Of a DNA stretch of 64,000 nucleotides, positions 51,204 through 59,864 are shown in pieces. Source of the stretch: Acetobacteraceae bacterium (GTDB taxonomy: Bacteria; Pseudomonadota; Alphaproteobacteria; Acetobacterales; Acetobacteraceae); contig JAKFUL010000015.1 of NCBI GenBank assembly GCA_021732665.1, positions 114,449-178,448 of the forward strand, read 5' to 3'. The first letter of the stretch is position 1, and the number at the start of each line of letters is the position of its first letter. The notes under the pieces are model-generated. The model worked only from the letters and a program-made list of their open reading frames with translations, was not told the DNA's origin and searched no databases. Position numbers and translations under genes: made by a program.

Positions 51204-52661
51204 ATGATGCCGACAACCCTGTGGGTGGGACCAGCGCCGCGCCCCGCCTGGCCGCATCTGGCGAGCTTCTTCCCGGATTGCAAGTTCGACCATGGCGCCA
51301 GCCCGGCGCCGGGCGCGCGGCCACTGCCGCCAATGGAGGAAGGCGCCTGGGCCGCCCCGGGTTTCAATCGGCATCGCCGCGCCCTGGCCTGGATCACCCC
51401 AGGCCTGCCGCCCGCCGCACCGGCGGACCCCGCCGCCGTGGCCAAGGCCTGGGCGGCGGCCTTCGGCGAGGCCGCGCCCGAGGCGCTGCTGGCCGCCCTG
51501 CCCCATACCCGCTTCGCCGACCCGTTTCGCGCCTTGCCCGGCGATGCCCTGGCGGCGGTGGCGACGCTCGCGCTGTGGCGCCGCGTGGCCGCGCAGAACG
51601 CCCCGATCGGCGCCTTCCTGGGCATGGCGGGCTGGAAGCGCGCGGCCATCGCCAATGCCTTCGGCCATGATTCAGGCCACGCGCCTTTCGCCCGCACGCC
51701 GCAACAGGCCCTGTCCGCGCCCGGCCAGGTGCTGGCCTGGGCCTCCAGCCTGTCGCCCCAGGCCGAGGCGCTGGCCTACGGGCGCTTCTGGCGGGTGGAG
51801 GATGGGTTCATCCGCTCGATCGGGCTGGGGGTGAATTTCGCCCCCGCCGCATCGCTGGCAGTGGATCATCTGGGCATCCACTACGATCCCGCCCGGCCCT
51901 CGGCGCTGGAGAACATCCTGGCCGAAACCGAATTTCCCCCCGCGCTGCTGGCCCGCGCGGCCGCGCTGCGGGCCGCGATCACCGCGCGCAACATCACCAA
52001 GTACAACCTGCCCGGCGCAGCGCCGGCGCTGCCCGATACCCAGGGCCGTCGCCGCATCCTGGTGGTGGGTCAGGTCGAGGACGACGCCTCCATCCGCCAT
52101 GGCGCCGGCCGGGTGCGGAGCAACGCCGCCCTGCTCGCCGCCGCCCGCGCCGCCGAACCCGACGCCTTCATCCTGTTCAAGCCGCACCCGGATGTGCAGA
52201 CCGGCTATCGCCGCGGTTTTCTTCCCGCCCGCGCCGCCCGGCGCCACGCCGACATGGTGCTGGAGGGCGGCGATATCGGTACGCTGCTCACCCAGGTCGA
52301 TGGGCTGCACACCATGACCAGCCTGGCCGGCTTCGAGGCGCTGCTGCGTGGCGTGGCTGTCACCACCTGGGGCGGCCCCTTCTATGCCGGCTGGGGCCTG
52401 ACCGAGGACCGCGAGCCGCCGCCCCGCCGTGGCCGTCGCCTCAGCCTGGATGAACTCGTCGCCGGCTGCCTCATCCTCTATCCACGCTATCAGGACCCGG
52501 TGACGCAATTGCCCTGCACCCCCGAATTGCTGCTGGAACGGCTGGCCGAACCGGCGCTGTGGCCGAAACTCGCCCCCGGCCGGCGCGGCTATGTGCTGTG
52601 GTGGAAGGCGCAGGGCCGGCTGCTGCGGCTGGCCCGGCATCTGCGGTTGTGGAAGCGATGA
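51204..52661 (+). CDS. capsule polysaccharide biosynthesis glycosyltransferase, KpsC-like
   Basis: 485 residues. The sequence has the KpsC/Kdo-transferase hallmarks YGRFWRVEDGFIRSIGLGVN, NITKYNL, ILVVGQVEDDASI, FKPHPDVQTG and HTMTSLAGFEALLRGVAVT followed by GWGLT. E. coli KpsC is about 675 residues with two transferase domains; this protein has one, so it may add only one type of Kdo linkage to the lipid anchor. It is divergent from the export operon and overlaps the SDR gene by 4 nt. Confidence 0.87.
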   Translation: MMPTTLWVGPAPRPAWPHLASFFPDCKFDHGASPAPGARPLPPMEEGAWAAPGFNRHRRALAWITPGLPPAAPADPAAVAKAWAAAFGEAAPEALLAALPHTRFADPFRALPGDALAAVATLALWRRVAAQNAPIGAFLGMAGWKRAAIANAFGHDSGHAPFARTPQQALSAPGQVLAWASSLSPQAEALAYGRFWRVEDGFIRSIGLGVNFAPAASLAVDHLGIHYDPARPSALENILAETEFPPALLARAAALRAAITARNITKYNLPGAAPALPDTQGRRRILVVGQVEDDASIRHGAGRVRSNAALLAAARAAEPDAFILFKPHPDVQTGYRRGFLPARAARRHADMVLEGGDIGTLLTQVDGLHTMTSLAGFEALLRGVAVTTWGGPFYAGWGLTEDREPPPRRGRRLSLDELVAGCLILYPRYQDPVTQLPCTPELLLERLAEPALWPKLAPGRRGYVLWWKAQGRLLRLARHLRLWKR

Positions 52662-53431
52662 CACCCAAAAGCATCATCATCACCGGCGCCTCGCGTGGGT
52701 TGGGCGCAGAATTGGCTCGGCAATGGGCGGCGCCGGGCGTGCTGCTCGGCCTGATCGGCCGCGACGCCCAGGCCCTGGCCGAAATTGCCGCGGCCTGCGA
52801 GGCCCAGGGCGCCACCACGCGCATCGGCGTGCTGGATGTGCGCGAGGCCGGCGCGCTGGCCGAACTGGTCCTGGGCTGGGATGATGCGGCGCCGCTCGAC
52901 CTCGTCGTCGCCAATGCCGGCATCACCAGCGGCACCCGCCCCGATGGCGGGCTGGAAGGCCACGAAGCCGCCACCCGCGTCCTGGCCGTCAACCTGCAAG
53001 GCGCGGTCAATCTGGTGGAACCGCTGCTGCCCCGGCTGCTCGCGCGCGGCGCGGGGCGGGTGGCGCTGGTGAGTTCGGTGGCGGCGTTTCGCGGCCTGGC
53101 GGACAGCCCGGCCTATTGCGCCTCCAAGGCCGGGCTCTGGGCCTATGGCGAGAGCCTGCGCGCCGCACTTGGCCCGCGTGGCGTGGGCGTCACCAACATC
53201 GCGCCGGGTTTTTTCGACAGCGCGATGAGCCGCCGCTTCCAGGGCCGCCACCCCTTCAAGCTCTCCACCGAGGCGGCGGCGGCACGCATCCTGGCCGCCA
53301 TCGCCCGCGATTCCGGCCGCTGCATCTTCCCCCGCCGCATGGGTTTTTCGCTCCGCCTGCTGGAATTGCTGCCGGCCGCACTCGCCGACCGCGCCACGCG
53401 GCTGTTCCGCTTCAAGGTGACGGAAGGCTGA
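52658..53431 (+). CDS. short-chain dehydrogenase/reductase
   Basis: 257 residues of the classical SDR family. Cofactor site TGASRGLGAELARQW, NAG motif VANAGITSG, catalytic Ser in VSSVAAFRG and YxxxK in YCASKAGLWAYGESLR. Substrate unknown; its ATGA overlap with the KpsC-like gene suggests a role in capsule or lipid-anchor synthesis. It overlaps the convergent nnrD-like gene by 20 nt. Confidence 0.9.
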   Translation: MTPKSIIITGASRGLGAELARQWAAPGVLLGLIGRDAQALAEIAAACEAQGATTRIGVLDVREAGALAELVLGWDDAAPLDLVVANAGITSGTRPDGGLEGHEAATRVLAVNLQGAVNLVEPLLPRLLARGAGRVALVSSVAAFRGLADSPAYCASKAGLWAYGESLRAALGPRGVGVTNIAPGFFDSAMSRRFQGRHPFKLSTEAAAARILAAIARDSGRCIFPRRMGFSLRLLELLPAALADRATRLFRFKVTEG

Positions 53432-54221
53432 CCAGCGCGGCCCAAAGCCCGGCATCGAGATCCTCGGCGGTGAGATACGGCCCGCAGGCGGCGCCGGCCG
53501 CGCCATGCAGCCAGGCGCCGGCGCAGGCGGCCTCGAAGGGGGCCATCCCCTGCGCCAGCAGCCCGCCGATGATGCCCGCCAGCACATCGCCCGAACCCGC
53601 CGTGGCCAGCCAGCGTGGCGCGTTGCGGTTGATGGCGGCCTGGCCATCGGGGGCGGCGATCACCGTCTCCCGTCCTTTCAGCAGCACGACCGCGCCGGCC
53701 TGGGCCGCCGCCGCCCGGGCGGCTTCCAGCCGCGGCATATCGGCCAGCGCGGGGAACAGCGCGCGGAACTCGCCGGCATGCGGCGTGAGCACGGCGTTGC
53801 CGGGCAGCTTAAGGTCGTGGGCCTCAAGGCTGGTCAGCGCATCGGCATCCAGCAGGCAGGCCGGCCCGGCGCGCAGCATGGCCAGCGCGGCGTCCCGGGT
53901 GGCCGCTCCCCGCCCGGCGCCGGGGCCGATGACGCAGGCGCGCAGCCGGGCATCGGCCAGATGCGCAGGCAGGGCGCTGGCCTCGGCCAGCAATATCGCC
54001 GTGACATGGCCGGCATGCGCCCGCAGCGCCGCCGCCTCGCCCATCAGCGTGACGATGCCGGCCCCCACCCGCAGCGCCGCGCGTGCCGCGAGCCTGGCGG
54101 CGCCGGTGGCGAATTCGGCCCCGCTCCACACCAGGCAGGCGCCGCGCTGATACTTGTGCGCCTCCGGCCCATGCGCGGGCCAGGCCGCCTGCCACAGCGC
54201 CGGGCCGTTCTCAGCCGTCAA
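53412..54221 (-). CDS. nnrD: ADP/ATP-dependent NAD(P)H-hydrate dehydratase
   Basis: 269 residues, the YjeF C-terminal carbohydrate-kinase-like domain, which repairs hydrated NAD(P)H. Hallmarks are KYQRGACLVWSG, GAGIVTLMG, IGPGAGRG, LTPHAGEFRALF, and the nucleotide site NAPRWLATAGSGDVLAGIIGG. The YjeF N-terminal epimerase domain is absent, so epimerisation must be done by another protein. It overlaps the upstream hypothetical gene by 11 nt. Confidence 0.9.
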   Translation of the reverse strand: MTAENGPALWQAAWPAHGPEAHKYQRGACLVWSGAEFATGAARLAARAALRVGAGIVTLMGEAAALRAHAGHVTAILLAEASALPAHLADARLRACVIGPGAGRGAATRDAALAMLRAGPACLLDADALTSLEAHDLKLPGNAVLTPHAGEFRALFPALADMPRLEAARAAAAQAGAVVLLKGRETVIAAPDGQAAINRNAPRWLATAGSGDVLAGIIGGLLAQGMAPFEAACAGAWLHGAAGAACGPYLTAEDLDAGLWAALVSLPSP

Positions 54222-54600
54222 CGCTCTTCACCACGAAGCTGTGCATCGCACCGCTCTCGTCGCGCACCGAGACATATTCACCGGGGATGAAGGCGTGCTC
54301 GCCCAGCCGGTAGCCGGCCTCGTCGTCATCGGCCCGGTCAGCGTCATAGTCGAAGGCCCAGGTGGCGCCGGTGGGACCGCCCGGCTTGTGCACGACCATG
54401 CCGTGGCGCGGGGCCTCATCGCCCCAGAAGCGGCGCACCACGCAATGCGCGCGCTTTTCCTTCCAGCGCACGGGGTCGAAAAAACCCAGCGCATCCAGCG
54501 GCGCGCGCAGCGAATAGCCGTGCCGCTCGCTGCCTTCCGGAAACTCCGGGCAGCGCGCCAGGGTGAGCACGATGTGCTGCAGGCCGTCGGGTGATGTCAT
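54211..54600 (-). CDS. conserved hypothetical protein
   Basis: 129 residues, no named family recognised. Notable pieces are LQHIVLTLARCPEFPEGSERH, ALGFFDPVRWKEKRAHC, VVRRFWGDEA and GYRLGEHAFIPGEYVSVRDESGAMHSF. No signal peptide or membrane helix; it looks like a small soluble protein with beta structure. ATG 54598-54600 is chosen because upstream codons look non-coding. It overlaps nnrD by 11 nt and so is probably co-translated. Confidence 0.75.
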   Translation of the reverse strand: MTSPDGLQHIVLTLARCPEFPEGSERHGYSLRAPLDALGFFDPVRWKEKRAHCVVRRFWGDEAPRHGMVVHKPGGPTGATWAFDYDADRADDDEAGYRLGEHAFIPGEYVSVRDESGAMHSFVVKSVDG

Positions 54601-54706
54601 GGCGGATCTCCTCCTGCACGCAACATCCGTGCTTCGGCCGAAGAACGCTTTGATGCCTGTCAAGGTTGCCTATCGTTATTCGCGGCCGCCGGTTGCAACA
54701 TGGCGC

Positions 54707-55315
54707 ATGCTCGTCTGGGAATTCGTCATCGCCGTGCTGCTGCTGGAGCTGACGCCCGGCCCAAACATGGCCTATCTCGCTGCGCTGGCCATCGCGCGCG
54801 GCCGGGTCGCGGCGCTGGCCGGGGTGCTGGGCGTGGCGTTGGGGCTGCTTTGTCACGCGGTGCTCTCGGCGCTGGGGGTGGGCGTGCTGATCGCCGCATC
54901 GCCGCTGCTGTACGAGATCCTGCGTTGGGCCGGCGTGGCTTTCATGCTTTTCCTGGCCTGGGAGGGCTGGCGCGGCGCCGGGGACGAGGTTGCAGCCGAG
55001 CAGGGCCTGGCCTCGGCCTGGCAATTGCTGCTGCGCGGCTTCGTCACCAATGTGCTGAATCCGAAATCCATCCTGTTCTTCGTGGCGGTGGTGCCGGGTT
55101 TCATCGTGGAAGCGGGCGGTGCGGCGGCGCGGCTGGCGTTGCTGGGTGGGATTTATGTGGCCATCGCCACATCGGTGCATCTGGCCATCATTCTGCTGGC
55201 TGCGCAGCTGCGGCCCTGGCTGCTGGGCGGCCCGCGCAGCCTTTGGGTGCGGCGCGGCCTTTCGGTGCTGCTGGCCGGTGCCGCCCTGTGGTTGGCCTGG
55301 GGAACCCGGCGCTAA
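54707..55315 (+). CDS. LysE-family exporter
   Basis: 202 residues with six hydrophobic segments. The N-terminal FVIAVLLLELTPGPNMAYLAALAIARG is the LysE/RhtB signature, and GFVTNVLNPKSILFFVAVVPGF is the second conserved region. It would export amino acids or related compounds; substrate unknown. It stands alone, divergent from the hypothetical gene by 106 bp and convergent with the MDR gene (4-nt overlap). Confidence 0.92.
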   Translation: MLVWEFVIAVLLLELTPGPNMAYLAALAIARGRVAALAGVLGVALGLLCHAVLSALGVGVLIAASPLLYEILRWAGVAFMLFLAWEGWRGAGDEVAAEQGLASAWQLLLRGFVTNVLNPKSILFFVAVVPGFIVEAGGAAARLALLGGIYVAIATSVHLAIILLAAQLRPWLLGGPRSLWVRRGLSVLLAGAALWLAWGTRR

Positions 55316-56322
55316 TCAATGGCAATGACCAGCTTGCCGAAATTCTTGCCGTTCAGCATGCCCATGAAGGCCGCCGGCGCATTGGCCAGCCCGTGGACGA
55401 TATCCTCCCGCGCCCGCATCCGGCCCGAGGCGATATGGCCGAGCATCTCGGCGCGGAATTCCGGGTAGCGGCCCCAACCCGTGTCACTCACGATAAAGCC
55501 CTGCACCCGCAGCCGCTTGCGCACGATGGGCCCCAGATTCGGCCCCGGCGGCGCGCCGGTGGCATCGGCGCCCGGCGCCTCGTTGTATTGCGCGACCATG
55601 CCGCACATCACCATGCGGCCGAAATCGCGCAGGCGGGGCCAGACGGCGGCCTGCACGGCGCCGCCGACATTCTCCCAATACACGTCGATACCCTCCGGGC
55701 AGGTGGCATCGAGCTGCGCGTTCAGGTCGCCGCGATGGTCCAGGCAGCGGTCGAAGCCCAGTTCGTTTTCCACGAAGGCGCATTTCGCGGCACCGCCGGC
55801 GATGCCGATCACCCGGCAGCCGATGATCTTGCCGAGTTGGCCAACCACCTGGCCGACGGCGCCTGAAGCGGCGCTGACCACCAGGGTCTCGCCCCTCTTC
55901 GGCATGCCGATATCCTGCAAACCCACCCAGGCCGTCAGCCCTGGCATGCCGAGCAGGCCCAGGTTTTGCGACAGCGGCACCTCGCCCGGCGTGATCTTCC
56001 GTAGCCGGGCCGGCGCGACGGCGGAAAATTTCTGCCAGCCAAAGCCGCCCAGCACGGTGTCACCGGGGGCGAAGCCGGGGGCGCGGCTGGCCACCACCTC
56101 GCCGACCGTCTGCCCCTCCATCACCGCGCCCAGCGCCACCGGGGCGGAGTAGCTTTTCGCGTCGCTCATCCGGCCGCGCATATAGGGGTCCAGGCTGAGG
56201 AAGCGGGCGCGGACCAGCACCTGGCCGTCCCCGGGCTCCGGGATGGGGGTTTCGACATACTCGAAATCCTCGGCCGAGGGCGCGCCCACCGGGCGGCGGC
56301 GCAGCAGAATGGCCTGATTCAT
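55312..56322 (-). CDS. zinc-independent MDR NADP-dependent oxidoreductase (leukotriene B4 dehydrogenase/CurA type)
   Basis: 336 residues, medium-chain reductase without zinc ligands. FLSLDPYMRGRMSD near residue 50, the NADP site VVSAASGAVGQVVGQLGKIIG, and GCRVIGIAGGAAKC match the prostaglandin reductase / CurA group that reduces alkenal or alkenone double bonds. Starts at the ATG of MNQAILLRRRP; an ATG 9 nt upstream is also possible. Divergent from the VOC gene with a 50-bp gap. Confidence 0.9.
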   Translation of the reverse strand: MNQAILLRRRPVGAPSAEDFEYVETPIPEPGDGQVLVRARFLSLDPYMRGRMSDAKSYSAPVALGAVMEGQTVGEVVASRAPGFAPGDTVLGGFGWQKFSAVAPARLRKITPGEVPLSQNLGLLGMPGLTAWVGLQDIGMPKRGETLVVSAASGAVGQVVGQLGKIIGCRVIGIAGGAAKCAFVENELGFDRCLDHRGDLNAQLDATCPEGIDVYWENVGGAVQAAVWPRLRDFGRMVMCGMVAQYNEAPGADATGAPPGPNLGPIVRKRLRVQGFIVSDTGWGRYPEFRAEMLGHIASGRMRAREDIVHGLANAPAAFMGMLNGKNFGKLVIAID

Positions 56323-56372
56323 CCCGGGCATGTCGGTTGTCCTTTGCGTTTCCAGCGGGCAGGCTACTCGCC

Positions 56373-56759
56373 ATGGAAACGCCCCGCTACCGCATCGACC
56401 ACATCCATTACCGCGTGCTGGACCCGGAAGCCTCCGCCACCTTCTGGCGCGACGTCTTCGGCGCCACCGAGAAGGGCCGCGTCGTCAGCAACGGCAAGCA
56501 GCGGGTGATGCTGGACCTGGATGGCCTGGCGATCTTCGTCGAGGAAGTGCCCGCCGGCACCCCCGGCACGCCGCCGCCGGCCTTCCTTGGCCTGGAACAT
56601 CTGGCGCTGGCGGTGACCGACATCGACGCCGCGGTGGCCGACCTCACCGCGAAGGGCGCTACTCTCGCCCGGCCGATCAGCAGCCCAAGGCCGGGCATCC
56701 GCATCTGCTTCGTCAACGCCCCCGGCGGCGCGGAGGTGGAGTTGGTGGAGCGGGGCTGA
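56373..56759 (+). CDS. VOC-family (glyoxalase/dioxygenase fold) protein
   Basis: 128 residues with two beta-alpha-beta-beta-beta units. Likely metal ligands: His in RIDHIHYRVLDPE, Glu/Asp in the first unit, His in LEHLALAV and Glu in GGAEVELVE. The DHIHYRV and HLALAVTDIDAAV strands resemble methylmalonyl-CoA epimerase and lactoylglutathione lyase, but substrate cannot be set. ATG 56373 is the natural start. It converges with hupE. Confidence 0.85.
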   Translation: METPRYRIDHIHYRVLDPEASATFWRDVFGATEKGRVVSNGKQRVMLDLDGLAIFVEEVPAGTPGTPPPAFLGLEHLALAVTDIDAAVADLTAKGATLARPISSPRPGIRICFVNAPGGAEVELVERG

Positions 56760-56769
56760 CGCGCCCCCT

Positions 56770-57321
56770 TCAGCCCAGCAGCACCAGCGCCACCCCGGCG
56801 CAGGCGGTGGCGCCGCCGGCCAGCCGCACCGCCCGGCTGCCCGCGCCCAGGTTCAGCGCCAGCCCCAGCCCATGCAGCGCCGCCGTGGCCAGCATGAAGC
56901 CCGCGGCATAGCCCAGCGTCACCATCTCCTCGCTGCCATGCGCATGGCCATGCAGGCTGCCGAACAGCAAAGCCATGGGCAGCGCCACAAGGGCCGAGGC
57001 GCGCACGCCCGCGGCCAGCAGCGCCCCCAGCACGATCACCGAAGCCAGGATTCCCGCCTCCACCATCGGCATGCCCAGGCCTGCCACACCCAGCAGCCCG
57101 CCTGCCGCCATGCCGCCCAGGAAGGCCAAAGGCAGCGCCCAGCGCATCGCCCCCCCGGCGGCGCCGGCCCAAAGCCCGATCGCCAGCATGGCCAGCACAT
57201 GGTCCAAGCCCCCCAGCGGGTGCAAAAGCCCGGCGGCGAAGCCCTGCACGCTGCCGATGCCGGTATGGGCCAGCGCGATCCCGGGGGCGGCGACCAGGGC
57301 CAGGGCGAAAAGACGGGTCAT
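56770..57321 (-). CDS. HupE/UreJ-family membrane protein
   Basis: 183 residues: signal-like first helix, then LLHPLGGLDHVLAMLAIGLWAG with the H-P-x-x-G-x-D-H motif of HupE/UreJ, and five or six hydrophobic helices. Family members are metal (nickel or cobalt) transporters, sometimes with hydrogenase or urease genes; none is near here. A His-rich SLHGHAHGSEEM loop may bind metal. Confidence 0.9.
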   Translation of the reverse strand: MTRLFALALVAAPGIALAHTGIGSVQGFAAGLLHPLGGLDHVLAMLAIGLWAGAAGGAMRWALPLAFLGGMAAGGLLGVAGLGMPMVEAGILASVIVLGALLAAGVRASALVALPMALLFGSLHGHAHGSEEMVTLGYAAGFMLATAALHGLGLALNLGAGSRAVRLAGGATACAGVALVLLG

Positions 57322-57375
57322 TCAGCATTTCTCCATTCTGCCCGCCCATACTGCCGGGGCGCTGCGATTTTGCAA

Positions 57376-58821
57376 TCAAGCGGTGGGCGGCGTCGGCCCC
57401 GCGCCGACATCATGCAGCGCAACGGCGGCGATCGCGCCCGCTTCCTCCGGCGGCAGCGGCCGGAAGCCCTCGGGGATCGCCAGATGCGGGTTGGCGTGGA
57501 ACAGCCGCGACCAGGCGCGGCTGGAAATAGCATCGGCCTCGCGCACCACCGCCGCCTCATCCATGGTCAGCATCCGGCCCTCGCGCATCAGCCATTTCCC
57601 GTCGACCATCACATGGTCGATATCCGCGGCCTGGCCCTGATGCACGAAGACCGAGACGGGGCGCAGGAAGGGCACGAGATGCGCCCGGTCGGTGCGGAAC
57701 ATGATGAGGTCGGCCAGATTGCCCTCGGTCAGCCAGCCGCCATCGCGCACGCCCATCGCCTGATAGCCATTGCGCGAGGCCCAGCGCAGCGCCTCCTCGG
57801 GGGCGGGGTTGCGGCCGTCCTCGCGGCGGACGCGCTCCATGAACAGGCCGGTGCGCATCACCTCCACCATGTCCTCGCTCATATTGTCGCTGCCCATGCC
57901 GATGTTGCAGCCGGCCGCTTCCAGTTCGCAGACCCGCGGCGAGAGGCCGCGCCGTGCCGCGATGGCGGAGTTGAACGCCACGTTCACCCGGTGCTTGCCG
58001 AGGATCTTCTCCTCAATGTTCGTCATGCAGCGACAATGCGCGCCGACCATCCGGTCGTGCAGAAAGCCCACGCTTTCCAGATATTCCGTGGGCAGCATGT
58101 TGTGATGCGCCTGCACCGCCGCGACCTCGCCCCAGATCTGGTTGAGGTGGATGGTGGAGATCGTGTCCAGCTCCTGCTGCAAGGCGCGCAGCTCGCGCAG
58201 CAATTCCGGCGAGCACATGTCCGGCCCCCAGGCGGAAACGCCGACCTGGATACGGCCCTCGTCGGCGCCATTCCATTTGGCGTGCAGCTTGCGGGTGCGG
58301 GAAATGCCGTCCGCGCCCACCGCCGCGTCGCGCAGGAAGGGCCCCGGGTCGCCGATGGAGGTGCCCACACGGTCCCAGCTGCGCTCCGCCAGTACCATGC
58401 GCAGCCCGGTGTCGACCATCTGCTGCGCGTAGTTCTCGATATGTGTGGCATCCTCCAGCACCGCGGTGGTGCCGGAGCGGATGGCTTCCAGCGCGCCGAG
58501 CTGGCACATCACCGCCTGCTCCTGCGCCGTCAGCGGCGGCAGGGGGATGGGCGAGAGGCCGCCGGAGAAGGGCGGCTTGTGCGGTGGCGAGAGGTCCTCG
58601 AAGACCCCGCGCGCCAGGGTCATCACGAAATGGGTGTGGATATTGGCGAGGCCGGGGAAGACAGCGCGGCCGGTGCCATCCACCCGCTCGGCGCCCGGGA
58701 AGCGCGCCAGGATTTCCGCGCTGGGGCCTATTGCGGCGATGCGCTTGCCCTCGATGGCAATGGCTGCATCGAACAGCACGGCCTGGCCGGTGGCGATGGT
58801 GGTGTTGGTGATGAGGATCAT
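57376..58821 (-). CDS. TRZ/ATZ-family amidohydrolase
   Basis: 481 residues of the metal-dependent amidohydrolase family (deaminases of adenosyl-homocysteine, guanine, melamine and similar). Metal-binding HTHF in LANIHTHFVMTLARG, then TIHLNQIWGE, HCRCMTNIEEKIL and GMGSDNMSED provide the His/Asp set, though the usual HxxE of the deaminases reads HLNQ. The actual substrate is unknown. ATG 58819-58821; the TTT binding-protein gene stops 5 bp upstream, so they form a pair. Confidence 0.87.
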   Translation of the reverse strand: MILITNTTIATGQAVLFDAAIAIEGKRIAAIGPSAEILARFPGAERVDGTGRAVFPGLANIHTHFVMTLARGVFEDLSPPHKPPFSGGLSPIPLPPLTAQEQAVMCQLGALEAIRSGTTAVLEDATHIENYAQQMVDTGLRMVLAERSWDRVGTSIGDPGPFLRDAAVGADGISRTRKLHAKWNGADEGRIQVGVSAWGPDMCSPELLRELRALQQELDTISTIHLNQIWGEVAAVQAHHNMLPTEYLESVGFLHDRMVGAHCRCMTNIEEKILGKHRVNVAFNSAIAARRGLSPRVCELEAAGCNIGMGSDNMSEDMVEVMRTGLFMERVRREDGRNPAPEEALRWASRNGYQAMGVRDGGWLTEGNLADLIMFRTDRAHLVPFLRPVSVFVHQGQAADIDHVMVDGKWLMREGRMLTMDEAAVVREADAISSRAWSRLFHANPHLAIPEGFRPLPPEEAGAIAAVALHDVGAGPTPPTA

Positions 58822-58826
58822 GCGTT

Positions 58827-59780
58827 TCACTCCGCCTGGATGTTCGCCTCGCGCACCAGGCGAGTCCAGAAGGCGCGTTGCTCGCGCATGTGGGCGTCCA
58901 GTGCGGCTCCGGGGGTGAAGGCGGCAATCGAGCCGAGGGAGAGCATCTGCGCCACCATGGCAGGTTCCGCCATCACCGCACGCAGGGCGTCTTCCAGCAA
59001 TTGCCGCCGCGCGGGCGGAATGCGGGCGGGGGCGATGACGCCGTTGAAGCCCATCAACGCCCAATCGACGCCGGTTTCGCGTACGGTGGGGATGTCGGGC
59101 AGGTTGGGGTGGCGGGCCTCCGACGAAATCGCCAAAACCCGCACGCGGCCGGCGTCATGCGCGCCGCGAAACACGCCGTAATTGCCGACCATCAACTGCA
59201 CATCGCCGGCCAACAGCCCCGCCAAGGCCGGGCCGGTGCCGCGATAGGGCACGTGGGTCAGCTCCACCCCCGCCGCGCGGCGCCAGGATTCGTAGAAGAG
59301 GTGCGGGCCGGAGCCGATGCCGGCCGAGCCGTAGTTCAGCTCGCGCGGCCGCGCGCGGTTGAGCGCCACGAATTCGGCATGGGTGCGCGCCGGCACGGCG
59401 GCAGAGATGACGATCACCGAAGGCCCGGCGGTGAGCTGCGCCACGCCGACGAAATCGCGCTGGGTGTCGAAGGCGAGGTTCGGATACAGCGCATGGGTGA
59501 TGCCCAGATTGCCGGCATCGCCGAGGAACAGCGTGTGCCCATCCGGCTCGATCCGCGCCATGTATTCCATGGCGATGTTGCCATTGGCGCCGGCGCGGTT
59601 CTCCACCACCACCGGCACGCCCAGGCGTTCGCTCAGCCGCTGCATGACCGGCCGGCCCACCGTGTCCACGCCGCCGCCGGCGGGGTAGCCGATGACCATG
59701 CGGATGGGGCGGTCCGGGAAGGACTGGGCGAAGGCGGGGGAGGCGAGGGCGCAAAGGCCCAGGGCGCGGCGGGTGATCAT
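58827..59780 (-). CDS. TTT (Bug family) solute-binding protein paired with amidohydrolase
   Basis: 317 residues: signal peptide (RRALGLCALASPAFAQ), then FPDRPIRMVIGYPAGGGVDTVGR, VVENRAGANGNIAMEYM and VPYRGTGPALAGLL of the Bug family. Five bases separate it from the amidohydrolase gene, suggesting that it binds the amidohydrolase substrate or a related compound. No TctA/TctB genes nearby. Confidence 0.9.
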   Translation of the reverse strand: MITRRALGLCALASPAFAQSFPDRPIRMVIGYPAGGGVDTVGRPVMQRLSERLGVPVVVENRAGANGNIAMEYMARIEPDGHTLFLGDAGNLGITHALYPNLAFDTQRDFVGVAQLTAGPSVIVISAAVPARTHAEFVALNRARPRELNYGSAGIGSGPHLFYESWRRAAGVELTHVPYRGTGPALAGLLAGDVQLMVGNYGVFRGAHDAGRVRVLAISSEARHPNLPDIPTVRETGVDWALMGFNGVIAPARIPPARRQLLEDALRAVMAEPAMVAQMLSLGSIAAFTPGAALDAHMREQRAFWTRLVREANIQAE

Positions 59781-59864
59781 GGCGCGATTTCACGCCGGGG
59801 CTGGGCCGCGCGCCACGGTTAACTCGTGGCCGTCGCATGGACCGCGCCGGGAAATGCCCCGGGG

